Assembly (NCBI GenBank): GCA_030152505.1
Contig: JASLJO010000040.1
Coordinates: 1-16,567 of the forward strand
Reading direction: 5' to 3'
DNA length: 16,567 nt
DNA from: Solirubrobacterales bacterium
Lineage (GTDB): Bacteria > Actinomycetota > Thermoleophilia > Solirubrobacterales > 70-9
Made by a program: the position numbers and the translations under genes
Part shown: positions 7,048 to 14,288 of the stretch, piece by piece
Numbering within the stretch: position 1 is the first letter of the stretch
Layout: every line of letters starts with the position of its first letter
The notes under the pieces: generated by a model
What the model was told of the DNA's origin: nothing
Seen by the model: only the letters and a program-made list of their open reading frames with translations
Databases searched by the model: none

Positions 7048-8664
7048 GTGACCATTCCCGGCGACGACGCAGGTTCGGAAAAGGCGAGCGCCGAGCGCTG
7101 CGACGAGTGTGGCACCGCGCTCGCGGCGAGCCAGCGCTACTGCCTCACCTGCGGTTCGCGCCGAGGTGCGCTACCGCCCGTGGTCGCCGACCGCGTCAAT
7201 GCCCTGAAAGAGCGTGGTCGAGCGGAGGAGGCCGCCGCTCCCGTCTCCCCGGCGGAGCCGGCCACGGTTGAGGGTGGGGATGCCGAGGAGAGGAAGGGTC
7301 GTTGGGACTTCATGCCCTCACCGCAGGTCGCCGCCGTCGCGGTGATGGCGTTGCTGGCCGCCGGTGTCGTGCTCGGCTCGGTCACCAGTCCGCTTGCCCG
7401 GAGCGCCGGCGGAGCATCGATCGTCCTCGAAGAACTGGGGGGATCCGAAGCCGAAGTGGAAGAAGAAGCCGAAGCCGTGTCGAGCAGCCCGAGCTATGCC
7501 CCGGAAGCGCCGGCCTTCGCCTCGACGGCCGAAGCTCCGCTTGCCGCCACGCCCGAAGCTCCGACCGCGCCGGAAGCGGCCCCGCCACCCAAGCCTCCGC
7601 CGGCACTGCCCGAAGAAGAACTCCTACCGGAAATCAAGCACGTCTTCCTGATCGTGCTCGACGGGCATGGCTACGAGGAAACGTTCGGTGAGGAATCGCC
7701 GGTTCCCTATCTGTCCAAGACTCTCGCTGCGGAAGGCAAGCTGCTCGCCAACTACTACGCCGTCACCCAGGGTGGGCTCGCCAACCAGATCGCTCTGCTC
7801 AGCGGCCAGGGGCCGACTCCGCAGATCGCCTCCGGTTGCCCGGAATACAAGCCGATCGCGCCGGGCACGCTCGGCGTCGAAGGTCAGGTGGAAGGCGACG
7901 GCTGCGTCTACCCGGCCGAAGCCGAAACGCTGCCGGCGCAGCTGAGCAAAGCCAAATTGAGCTGGAAAGCGTATGTCGAGACCGCCGGTGGCGACGAAGC
8001 GGCGGTGCCACCCGCCGGCTGTTACCTGACGTCGCGCAATCCCTTCGCCTATTTCGCCGGTGTGACCGAAAGCGCCGAATGCGCCGAGAACGATGTCGGC
8101 CTCGACCAGCTTGCGCCGGACCTGAAAGAGGCAGACACCACCCCGACCTTCTCCTACATCCTGCCCAACGCCTGCCACGACGGCGCCGAAACCCCGTGCG
8201 CGCCCGAACAGCCCGCGGGCCTCGCTTCCGCCTCCACCTTCCTCGAAGCCGTCGTGCCCGAGATCGTCGCCTCGCCGGCCTACGAAGCCGAAGGCGGCCT
8301 GATCGCGATCACCTTCGACCAGGCGCCCCAGGAAGGGGAAGCGGCGGACTCGAGCTCCTGCTGCGCGACGCCCGAATACCCGAACCTCCCTCCGCCGCCA
8401 ACGAGCACCGAACCGGTCACCCCGGGCCCGGTCAAACCGAGCGGTGGTGGCGGCCGGGTGGGGATGCTGCTGATCTCTCCCTACGTCGCCCCCGGGACGG
8501 TGGAAGAAGCGGCCTACTACAACCACTTCTCCTTTCTGCGCAGCGTCGAGGAACTCTTCGGCGTCGAACCGCTCGGCTACGCGGCCGAACCGGCCCTCAC
8601 CGGCTTCGACAGCACTGTCTATGACGCTTCGCCCGAAGAATCCAGCGTTGCGCCCGAAGACTGA
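7048..8664 (+). CDS. Membrane-anchored zinc-ribbon phosphoesterase-family protein
   Basis: The 538-residue protein has a cytoplasmic zinc ribbon (Cys18, Cys21, Cys32, Cys35), one membrane helix (about 92-113), a Glu/Ala/Pro-rich spacer (125-195), and a phosphoesterase domain of the acid phosphatase/phospholipase C superfamily (PF04185-like, 197-510). Domain landmarks are HVFLIVLDGHGYEETFG, PYLSKTLAAEGKLLANYYA, LISPYVAPGTV and YNHFSFLRSVEELFGV. The usual active-site segments are altered: LEN reads LDG (204-206), HPSLPN reads QGGLAN (241-246) and TFDE reads TFDQ (422-425). Catalysis is therefore uncertain. Eight or more cysteines outside the membrane suggest disulfides. GTG at 7048 is preferred because GGAAG lies 5 nt upstream; TTG at 7012 is possible. 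Confidence 0.82.
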   Translation: MTIPGDDAGSEKASAERCDECGTALAASQRYCLTCGSRRGALPPVVADRVNALKERGRAEEAAAPVSPAEPATVEGGDAEERKGRWDFMPSPQVAAVAVMALLAAGVVLGSVTSPLARSAGGASIVLEELGGSEAEVEEEAEAVSSSPSYAPEAPAFASTAEAPLAATPEAPTAPEAAPPPKPPPALPEEELLPEIKHVFLIVLDGHGYEETFGEESPVPYLSKTLAAEGKLLANYYAVTQGGLANQIALLSGQGPTPQIASGCPEYKPIAPGTLGVEGQVEGDGCVYPAEAETLPAQLSKAKLSWKAYVETAGGDEAAVPPAGCYLTSRNPFAYFAGVTESAECAENDVGLDQLAPDLKEADTTPTFSYILPNACHDGAETPCAPEQPAGLASASTFLEAVVPEIVASPAYEAEGGLIAITFDQAPQEGEAADSSSCCATPEYPNLPPPPTSTEPVTPGPVKPSGGGGRVGMLLISPYVAPGTVEEAAYYNHFSFLRSVEELFGVEPLGYAAEPALTGFDSTVYDASPEESSVAPED

Positions 8665-8666
8665 CC

Positions 8667-8713
8667 CCGTGGTCGAGATTCGAGCCGCATAGCGGTTGAA
8701 ACCTCGACCACGG
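8667..8713. terminator. Long hairpin between convergent genes, probable bidirectional terminator
   Basis: CCGTGGTCGAG (8667-8677) and CTCGACCACGG (8703-8713) are perfect 11-bp arms. The loop contains a second stem, CCGC-ATA-GCGG. It lies in the 76-bp gap between the phosphoesterase stop and the MMPL stop, as expected for a two-way terminator. No T-tract follows on either strand. Confidence 0.5.
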
Positions 8714-8740
8714 TTGTGGGAGCGGTTGGTTGAGGGGCGG

Positions 8741-10876
8741 TTATTTGGCGGTTCCGGGCAGCGCGGTCTCGCTGACCCCGAAGCGGTCGTGCAGGCGGCG
8801 CAGGGGCGCCGGCGCCCACCAGTTCCACCTGCCCAGCAGCTCCATCAGCGAGGGCACGAGCAGCGCCCTGATGATGCTGGCGTCGATCAGCACCGCAAGC
8901 GCGGTACCGACGCCGTTCTCCTTGATGAAGATGATCTGCGAGGTGGCGAAGGCGCCCATCGCGACGGCGAAGAGCAGTGCCGCCGCAGTGACGATCCGCC
9001 CGGTTCGCTCCAGCCCGATCGCCACGCACTCGGAGTCCGAGGCGCCGTTATCGCGCGCCTCTTTGATCCGCGAGAGCAGGAAGACCGCGTAGTCGGTGGA
9101 GAGGCCGAAGGCGACGGCGAAGAGCAGGATCGGCATCGTCTGCTCGATTCCCCCTGGGTTCGAGTAGCCGAGGAAGCCTTCCAGCCTGCCGTCCTGGAAG
9201 ATCAACACCAGCAGGCCGAAGACCGCGCTGAGGTTGAGAAAGTTCATGATCAGGGACTTGATCGGCAGGATCACCGAACCGGTCATCAGGAAGAGGATCG
9301 TCAGGGTCGAGACGATGACGATCGCCAGCACGATCGGCAGGTGACTGACGAGGCTGCTCTGCAGGTCGATGAAGTCCGCGGTCGCCCCGGCGACCAGCGC
9401 CGTCGTGCCGGGCGGTGGTTGCAGGTCGCGGATCCGCCTCACCGTCGCCTGGCTGGCGCCGGAGACGAAGGGCTGGGTGGAGACGACCTGAAGCGCGGTC
9501 ACGCCCCCTCTCAGCCGCTGCGGGGGATCGACTGCGGCGACGCCGTCGATTCGACGCACCCGGGCGGCAAACCCCGCGGCCGCTTTCGGCCCGCCGCCCT
9601 GGACGTCGATCCAGATCGGCGTTTCGCGGTAGGGAGGGAATTCGTCGCTGACCGTGTCATAGGCCTGACGGGCGCTGGCCGAGGTGGGTAGGACCGTCGG
9701 GTCGACGGTGTTGAACTTGATCCCGAAGAAGGGCAGGCCGAGGACGATCAGGAAGAGCGCGCTGAGCGTCGCCACCGGCAGCGGGCGGCGCATGACGAAG
9801 CGGGAGAGCCGGTACCAGAAGCCGCTCTCGTCGGGTCGGGCGTCGGCCTCGGCGCGGCGCCGCAGGAAACGGGGGGCGAGCGCGTCGACACGGGTGCCGA
9901 GCAAAGTCAGCACGGCCGGCAGCACGGTGAGCGAGATCAACGCCGCAAAGAGCGCGACCAGCGCCCCTCCCAGGCCCATCGAGTAGAGGAAGCGCTGTGG
10001 GAAGACGAGCAGCGAGGCGAGCGCCGCGGAGACGGTCAGCGAGGAGAAGAGGACGGTGCGCCCGGCGGTTGCCATCACCCGTCGCATCGCCGCCAGGCCG
10101 GGCCCGTCCTTGGCGATCTCCTCGCGGTAGCGGGAGACGACGAAGAGGCTGTAGTCGATCGCCAGGCCGAGTCCGAGCGCGGTGGTCAGGTTGAGGGCGA
10201 AGATCGAGATCGAGCCGACTTCGCTGGCGAGGCGCAGGATGAGGAAGGTGCCGACGATCGCCAGGCCACCGATCATCAGCGGCAGCAGCGAGGCGACGAG
10301 ACTGCGGAAGAAGAGGAAGGAGAGCAGGAAGAGCAATGGGAAGGCGAGCATCTCGGCCTTACGCAGGTCTTCCTCGACCTGCTTGTTGACCTGCTCCTGG
10401 GCGACCGCGGCGCCGCCGACGGTCACGCCCGGTTCGCCGGAGAGACGGTCGGCGATGTCGGCGCCGGCTTCCTGCCAGGCCTTGTCCTCGGTGGGTTTCA
10501 GCGCGACCGCGAAGTAGGTCGAGCGCCGGTCGTGGGAGACGAACACGGGGGAGTGGGTGTCGTAGTAGCCCGTGACCGCTTTGACGTCGCCGCGGCGACG
10601 GACGATGTTCTCGAGGCGCTCCACCCGCCCGCGGGTGGCGGGGGCGGCGACCGGGGCGTTCTCGACCACCGCGAGCACGGCGGGTATGCGTAGGCCCGCG
10701 TCCTCCAGCTGCGTTCTCGCCTTGACCGCCTCGCTGGCCGGGTCGTCGGCGCCGTAGGGGTCGAGGCGCGAGGCGACCGAGCCGCCGAGCGCTCCGGCAA
10801 GGAGGAAGAAGGCAATTGCGAAGAGGCCGATCCGGCGGGCGTTGCCGTCGGCGAGGCGGGCGAGTGAGTCGAACAT
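8741..10876 (-). CDS. MMPL/RND-family membrane transporter
   Basis: This 711-residue inner-membrane protein is built of two RND-type halves, each with one leading helix, an extracytoplasmic loop domain and about five further helices. Two copies of the MMPL signature are present: GLAIDYSLFVVSRYREE (Asp241) and GLSTDYAVFLLSRIKEA (Asp595). The C-terminus has the usual LIDASIIRALLVPSLMELLG followed by RWNWWAP. Family members export lipids or drugs using the proton gradient; the substrate here is unknown. The ATG at 10876 shares one base with the padR stop (TGATG) and follows AAAAGGAG, so the two genes are co-expressed. A PadR partner points to inducible efflux. Confidence 0.93.
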   Translation of the reverse strand: MFDSLARLADGNARRIGLFAIAFFLLAGALGGSVASRLDPYGADDPASEAVKARTQLEDAGLRIPAVLAVVENAPVAAPATRGRVERLENIVRRRGDVKAVTGYYDTHSPVFVSHDRRSTYFAVALKPTEDKAWQEAGADIADRLSGEPGVTVGGAAVAQEQVNKQVEEDLRKAEMLAFPLLFLLSFLFFRSLVASLLPLMIGGLAIVGTFLILRLASEVGSISIFALNLTTALGLGLAIDYSLFVVSRYREEIAKDGPGLAAMRRVMATAGRTVLFSSLTVSAALASLLVFPQRFLYSMGLGGALVALFAALISLTVLPAVLTLLGTRVDALAPRFLRRRAEADARPDESGFWYRLSRFVMRRPLPVATLSALFLIVLGLPFFGIKFNTVDPTVLPTSASARQAYDTVSDEFPPYRETPIWIDVQGGGPKAAAGFAARVRRIDGVAAVDPPQRLRGGVTALQVVSTQPFVSGASQATVRRIRDLQPPPGTTALVAGATADFIDLQSSLVSHLPIVLAIVIVSTLTILFLMTGSVILPIKSLIMNFLNLSAVFGLLVLIFQDGRLEGFLGYSNPGGIEQTMPILLFAVAFGLSTDYAVFLLSRIKEARDNGASDSECVAIGLERTGRIVTAAALLFAVAMGAFATSQIIFIKENGVGTALAVLIDASIIRALLVPSLMELLGRWNWWAPAPLRRLHDRFGVSETALPGTAK

Positions 10877-11421
10877 CAGCTGCTCCTTTTCTCTCGTGCC
10901 GGCTCGAGCAGCTGGGACTCCATCCGCTCGCACCAGTCGGCAAACCACTCGTTGAACTCGATCCCCGCCCGCAACACCATCAGCGGATAGGGATCCTTCA
11001 GCTCGGTTTTCTCCGGCTCCAGCGCGCGCAGACGCTCGATCAGCTCGAGCCTCATGCGGCGCATCGAGCGCAGCGTCTCCACCGCCTCGGCCGGTTTCAG
11101 CACGCCGGCGAAGAAGAGTTTGAGCAGCCCTTCTTCGCGCATCTCGGCGGTCTCAGGCGGTCTGCGCAACCAGTCCTTCAGCTCCGCCTCGCCATCAGCG
11201 GTGATCGCGTAGACGGTCCGCTTGCGATCGCCGCGCGAGGCGTCGATGCCTTCGACCAAACCCGCCTCGGAGAGGCGTCTCAGCTCCGGGTAGATCTGAC
11301 CGTAGCTGGCCGCCCAGAAGAAGCGGGTCGTGTTGTCGACCGCCGCTTTGATCTCATAGCCCGAGCGCGGCTCGCGGCTTACCATTCCGAGGATCACATA
11401 GGCGGTCGAGCTCAGCTCCAT
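10876..11421 (-). CDS. PadR-family transcriptional regulator
   Basis: This 181-residue protein has a PadR winged helix at residues 1-85: ELSSTAYVILGMVSREPRSG, then YGQIYPELRRLSEAGLVEG and the wing GDRKRTVYAITADGEAEL. The longer C-terminal helical region (90-170) is of the VirR/PadR-C type used for dimerisation and ligand response. Such proteins usually repress the adjacent transporter gene until an inducer binds. The stop overlaps the MMPL ATG by one base. The ATG at 11421 lies only two bases from a 33-bp palindrome, the obvious candidate operator, so the mRNA leader must be very short or absent unless transcription enters from the gene upstream. Confidence 0.92.
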   Translation of the reverse strand: MELSSTAYVILGMVSREPRSGYEIKAAVDNTTRFFWAASYGQIYPELRRLSEAGLVEGIDASRGDRKRTVYAITADGEAELKDWLRRPPETAEMREEGLLKLFFAGVLKPAEAVETLRSMRRMRLELIERLRALEPEKTELKDPYPLMVLRAGIEFNEWFADWCERMESQLLEPAREKRSS

Positions 11422-11423
11422 CT

Positions 11424-11456
11424 CTTCTAGATATATCGACTAGATATATCTAGAAG
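11424..11456. promoter_or_regulatory. Perfect 33-bp palindrome, candidate PadR operator
   Basis: CTTCTAGATATATC (11424-11437) and GATATATCTAGAAG (11443-11456) are exact inverted 14-bp arms around GACTA. Within it CTAGATATATC occurs twice in direct orientation 13 bp apart (11427 and 11440), so two stacked regulator dimers could bind. The AT-rich sequence contrasts with its surroundings. TATATC on the minus strand (11435-11430) could be the padR -10, so bound protein would block initiation. Binding by PadR is inference from position. Confidence 0.6.
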
Positions 11457-11472
11457 TGTGATCTCGCTCACA
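11457..11472. promoter_or_regulatory. TGTGA-N6-TCACA site, candidate CRP-family binding site
   Basis: The sequence at 11457-11472 has both five-base arms of the CRP consensus, exact, with a 6-bp spacer. It abuts the palindrome before padR. Its centre is about 41.5 bp upstream of 11423, which is where transcription would begin if TATATC (11435-11430) is the -10; this is the class II activator position known for CRP. Which protein binds is not known. Confidence 0.45.
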
Positions 11473-11483
11473 TGCGTCGCCGG

Positions 11484-11831
11484 TCAGGGGAGGCGTTCGG
11501 GCATGAAGCGGTAGCCGATGCCGAAGTGGGTGTGGACGTAGCGCCAGTCCGGCGCCGCCTGTTCGAGCTTGGCCCGCACCTTGCGCACGAGCACGTCGAC
11601 CGAGCGGTTGCGGCGAGGCATCTCACCGCCCCACATCAGGGTGTAGATCTCGGGTCGTTGGACGACCGCGTCTATGCGCTGCCAAAGCAGGAAGAAGAGC
11701 TCGAACTCGCGCACGGTGAGGCCGGCGCGGCGGTTGTCGACCAGGACCTGCATCTCAGCAGGCCTGACCTCGAGGTTCGCGATCCGAAACGCCGTCTCGG
11801 GCGACTCCGGCACCGGTGGCTCTACCAGCAT
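11484..11831 (-). CDS. OmpR/PhoB-type winged-helix protein without receiver domain
   Basis: The 115-residue protein consists almost only of a Trans_reg_C winged helix: a leading strand FRIANLEVRPAEMQVLVDNR, the helix LTVREFELFFLLWQR, then the recognition helix in NRSVDVLVRKVRAKLEQ and the wing YVHTHFGIGYRF. There is no phospho-receiver domain, so it is not a classical response regulator; it could act alone or be controlled by another protein. The ATG at 11831 is chosen because a longer reading (to 11957) would overlap lysC and adds unconserved sequence. The ribosome site is weak. It diverges from lysC and lies 62 bp upstream of padR on the same strand, so read-through into padR-MMPL is possible. 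Confidence 0.78.
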   Translation of the reverse strand: MLVEPPVPESPETAFRIANLEVRPAEMQVLVDNRRAGLTVREFELFFLLWQRIDAVVQRPEIYTLMWGGEMPRRNRSVDVLVRKVRAKLEQAAPDWRYVHTHFGIGYRFMPERLP

Positions 11832-11944
11832 GGGCTGGACTCTGCCCCAGCGCCCCCGTGAAACGGTGAATTCTCTGTTTCGAAATTGAAAAGATTTGGA
11901 TAACGGCGGCAATGGCCGGCCGTGACTATCCTCAGGCGTTCGGC

Positions 11945-13243
11945 ATGAGCGAGCCAAGTTCCGACATCGTGGTGATGAAGTTCGGTGGCACCTCGGTCGC
12001 CGGCGCGGAGGAGATCAAGCGTGCCGCGGGGCGGATCGTCGCCGCGCGCAAGGCGGGCAACCGCGTCGTCGCGGTGCTCTCGGCGCGCGGCAAGACGACC
12101 GACGAGCTGGTCGCGCAGGCGCTGGAGATCTCCGCCCGTCCGGTCGCGCGCGAGATGGACATGCTGCTCTCCACCGGCGAGCGGATCTCCTGCGCGCTCT
12201 GCGCGATGGCGATCCACGACATGGGCCACGAGGCGATCTCATTGACGGGTTCGCAGGCGGGCATCGTCACCGACTCATCGCACACCCGGGCGAAGATCAT
12301 CGACGTGCGCGCCGAGCGCATCCGCGAGATGCTGGAGAAGGATCGGATCGTCCTCGTCGCCGGCTTCCAGGGCGTCTCGACCGACAGCCAGGACGTGACC
12401 ACCCTGGGGCGAGGGGGCTCGGACACGACCGCGGTCGCCCTCGCCGCGGCGCTCGCGGCGGGTGTCTGTGAGATCTACACCGACGTGGCGGGCATCTTCA
12501 GCGCCGACCCACGCATCGTCCCCGACGCGCGCAAGCTGCCGATCGCCTCCTATGAGGAGATGCTGGAGATGTCGGCTTCCGGCGCCAAGGTGCTGCAGCT
12601 GCGCTCGGTTGAGTACGCGCGCAACAACGGCGTGCGCATCCACTGCCGCAGCAGCTTCGAGGACGGCCCCGGTACCCTCGTGGTCAGCGAAGAGGAGAGC
12701 GAGAAGGAGACCGTGGAGCAGCCTTTCGTAACCGCAGTGACCCATTCCGACGGCGAGGCGCGGGTGACCCTCACCGGCGTGCGCGACGAGCCGGGTGTCG
12801 CCGGGCGGATCTTCACCGCGCTGGCCGGCGCCGGGATCAACGTCGACGTGATCATCCAGAACGAGCCGGTGGGCGACGACGCGCTGGCCGACCTCTCCTT
12901 CACCGTTGACCGCTCCGACCTGACCGCGGCGACCGACACCGTCGGCGCGCTCGACGTCAGCCAGGGGGTGCGCAGTGAAGAGCGGATCGGCAAGGTCTCG
13001 ATCGTCGGCGCCGGCATGCGCTCGCACCCGGGCGTCGCCGCCAAGGTTTTCGAGGTGCTCGGCGGCGAGGGCATCAACATCGAGATGATCTCCACCTCGC
13101 CGATCAAGATCTCCTGCGTCATCTCCGCCGACCGCGTCCCCGACGCCGTCAGGGCCCTCCACCAAGCCTTCGAGCTTGGCGCGGACGCGGTCAAGACCGA
13201 GGACCCGATGGGCGATCAGCACCGCCCCACGGTCAGCAGCTGA
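11945..13243 (+). CDS. lysC: Aspartate kinase
   Basis: This 432-residue enzyme phosphorylates aspartate, the first step toward lysine, threonine, methionine and (in many bacteria) diaminopimelate. The kinase domain (1-245) has VVMKFGGTSVA near the N-terminus, LLSTGERIS, SLTGSQAGIVTD, TLGRGGSDTTAVALA and YTDVAGIFSADPRIVPDA. Two ACT domains follow (about 255-330 and 340-420), including DEPGVAGRIFTALAGAGIN and HPGVAAKVFEVLGGEGIN, the sites of allosteric feedback in this family. The ATG at 11945 is preferred because homologues begin a few residues before VVMKFGG. The ATG at 11912 adds 11 residues, and GATAAC at 11900-11905 would make that form leaderless, so the start remains open. asd follows after 19 bp. 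Confidence 0.95.
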   Translation: MSEPSSDIVVMKFGGTSVAGAEEIKRAAGRIVAARKAGNRVVAVLSARGKTTDELVAQALEISARPVAREMDMLLSTGERISCALCAMAIHDMGHEAISLTGSQAGIVTDSSHTRAKIIDVRAERIREMLEKDRIVLVAGFQGVSTDSQDVTTLGRGGSDTTAVALAAALAAGVCEIYTDVAGIFSADPRIVPDARKLPIASYEEMLEMSASGAKVLQLRSVEYARNNGVRIHCRSSFEDGPGTLVVSEEESEKETVEQPFVTAVTHSDGEARVTLTGVRDEPGVAGRIFTALAGAGINVDVIIQNEPVGDDALADLSFTVDRSDLTAATDTVGALDVSQGVRSEERIGKVSIVGAGMRSHPGVAAKVFEVLGGEGINIEMISTSPIKISCVISADRVPDAVRALHQAFELGADAVKTEDPMGDQHRPTVSS

Positions 13244-13262
13244 GCCCCGTCATACTCGGCTG

Positions 13263-14288
13263 ATGGCGGGTGACGGATACAGAGTCGGAGTGCTGGGCGC
13301 GACCGGGCTGGTCGGGACGGCGATACTCGATCTGCTCGCCGCTCGTCGCTTTCCGGCGTCGAAAGTCGTTCCGTTTGCCTCGCGGCGGTCGGCCGGCAAG
13401 GCGATCGAGTGGGGGGAAGAGGAGCTCGAGATCCAGGGCCTCAGCGAGGAGTCGATCCAGGGTCTCGACGTCGTCCTCTCCTCGGCCGGCGGCGCGGTCA
13501 GCGCCGAGTGGACGCCGAAGCTGGTCGAGGCCGGCGCGGTTGTGGTCGACAACACCAGCTACTGGCGCATGCACGACGACGTGCCGCTGGTCGTCTCCGA
13601 GGTCAACCCCGACGACCTCGCCGGCCACAGGGGAATCGTCGCCAACCCCAACTGCTCGACCATGCAGATGGTCGTCGCGCTGAAGCCGCTCTACGACGCG
13701 GCGGGGATCGAGCGCCTGGTGATCTCCACCTACCAGGCGGTCTCCGGCACCGGCAAGGCGGCGATCGACGAGTTGCGCGAGCAGTCGCGGGCGGCGCTCG
13801 ACGGGGGCGAGGCGGGCACCTCCGTCTACCCACACCAGATCGCCTTCAACGCTCTGCCGCAGGCGGGCGGCTTCGCCGACGGCGACGACCACACCGACGA
13901 GGAGCGCAAGCTGATCAACGAGACCCGCAAGATCCTCGGTGACGACTCGATCCGGGTGAGCGCCACCTGCGTGCGGGTGCCGGTCGTCACCGGCCACTCG
14001 GAGGCGGTCAACGTCGAGACCCGCGAGCCGCTCGACCCCGGGCGTGCCCGCGAGCTGCTCGCCGCGGCGCCGGGCGTGACCGTGCTCGACGACCCCGCCG
14101 CGGCCAGCTACCCGATGGCGATCGAGGCCGCCGGTCACGACGACGTCTTCGTCGGCCGCATTCGCCGCGATCCCGGCAACGAGCGTGCCCTCGACCTCTG
14201 GATCGTCTCCGACAACCTGCGCAAGGGCGCCGCGACGAACACCGTCCAGATCGCCGAGCTGCTGGTCGAGCGCGACCTGCTTCGCTGA
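13263..14288 (+). CDS. asd: Aspartate-semialdehyde dehydrogenase
   Basis: This 341-residue enzyme reduces aspartyl phosphate to aspartate semialdehyde with NADPH, directly after LysC. Visible motifs are the nucleotide loop GVLGATGLVG (9-18), the catalytic segment ANPNCST with nucleophile Cys131, TYQAVSGTGKAA (156-167), and GHSEAVNVE with the probable acid/base His245. Length and motif order match the bacterial family. The ATG at 13263 begins six residues before the Rossmann strand; there is no strong ribosome site, but the 19-bp gap suggests an operon with lysC. Its last 154 bp overlap, on the opposite strand, the tail of the DUF559-like gene. No terminator is visible after the stop. Confidence 0.96.
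   Translation: MAGDGYRVGVLGATGLVGTAILDLLAARRFPASKVVPFASRRSAGKAIEWGEEELEIQGLSEESIQGLDVVLSSAGGAVSAEWTPKLVEAGAVVVDNTSYWRMHDDVPLVVSEVNPDDLAGHRGIVANPNCSTMQMVVALKPLYDAAGIERLVISTYQAVSGTGKAAIDELREQSRAALDGGEAGTSVYPHQIAFNALPQAGGFADGDDHTDEERKLINETRKILGDDSIRVSATCVRVPVVTGHSEAVNVETREPLDPGRARELLAAAPGVTVLDDPAAASYPMAIEAAGHDDVFVGRIRRDPGNERALDLWIVSDNLRKGAATNTVQIAELLVERDLLR

Noticed and set aside
6111..7271. Plus-strand open frame antisense to the zinc-ribbon membrane gene and overlapping the phosphoesterase start
   Set aside because: Arg-rich shadow frame; the opposite-strand genes have conserved cysteine motifs and membrane segments.
8626..8664. Repeated GCCCGAAGA near the end of the phosphoesterase gene
   Set aside because: Only two short copies encoding PEE/PED in a low-complexity tail; no sign of a functional repeat.
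8696..9691. Plus-strand open frame opposite the MMPL gene
   Set aside because: Highly charged Asp/Arg/Gln-rich composition typical of antisense reads of membrane protein genes.
11832..11944. Possible lysine riboswitch before lysC
   Set aside because: The gap is too short for the lysine riboswitch and I see none of its long paired helices; only promoter-like elements are visible.
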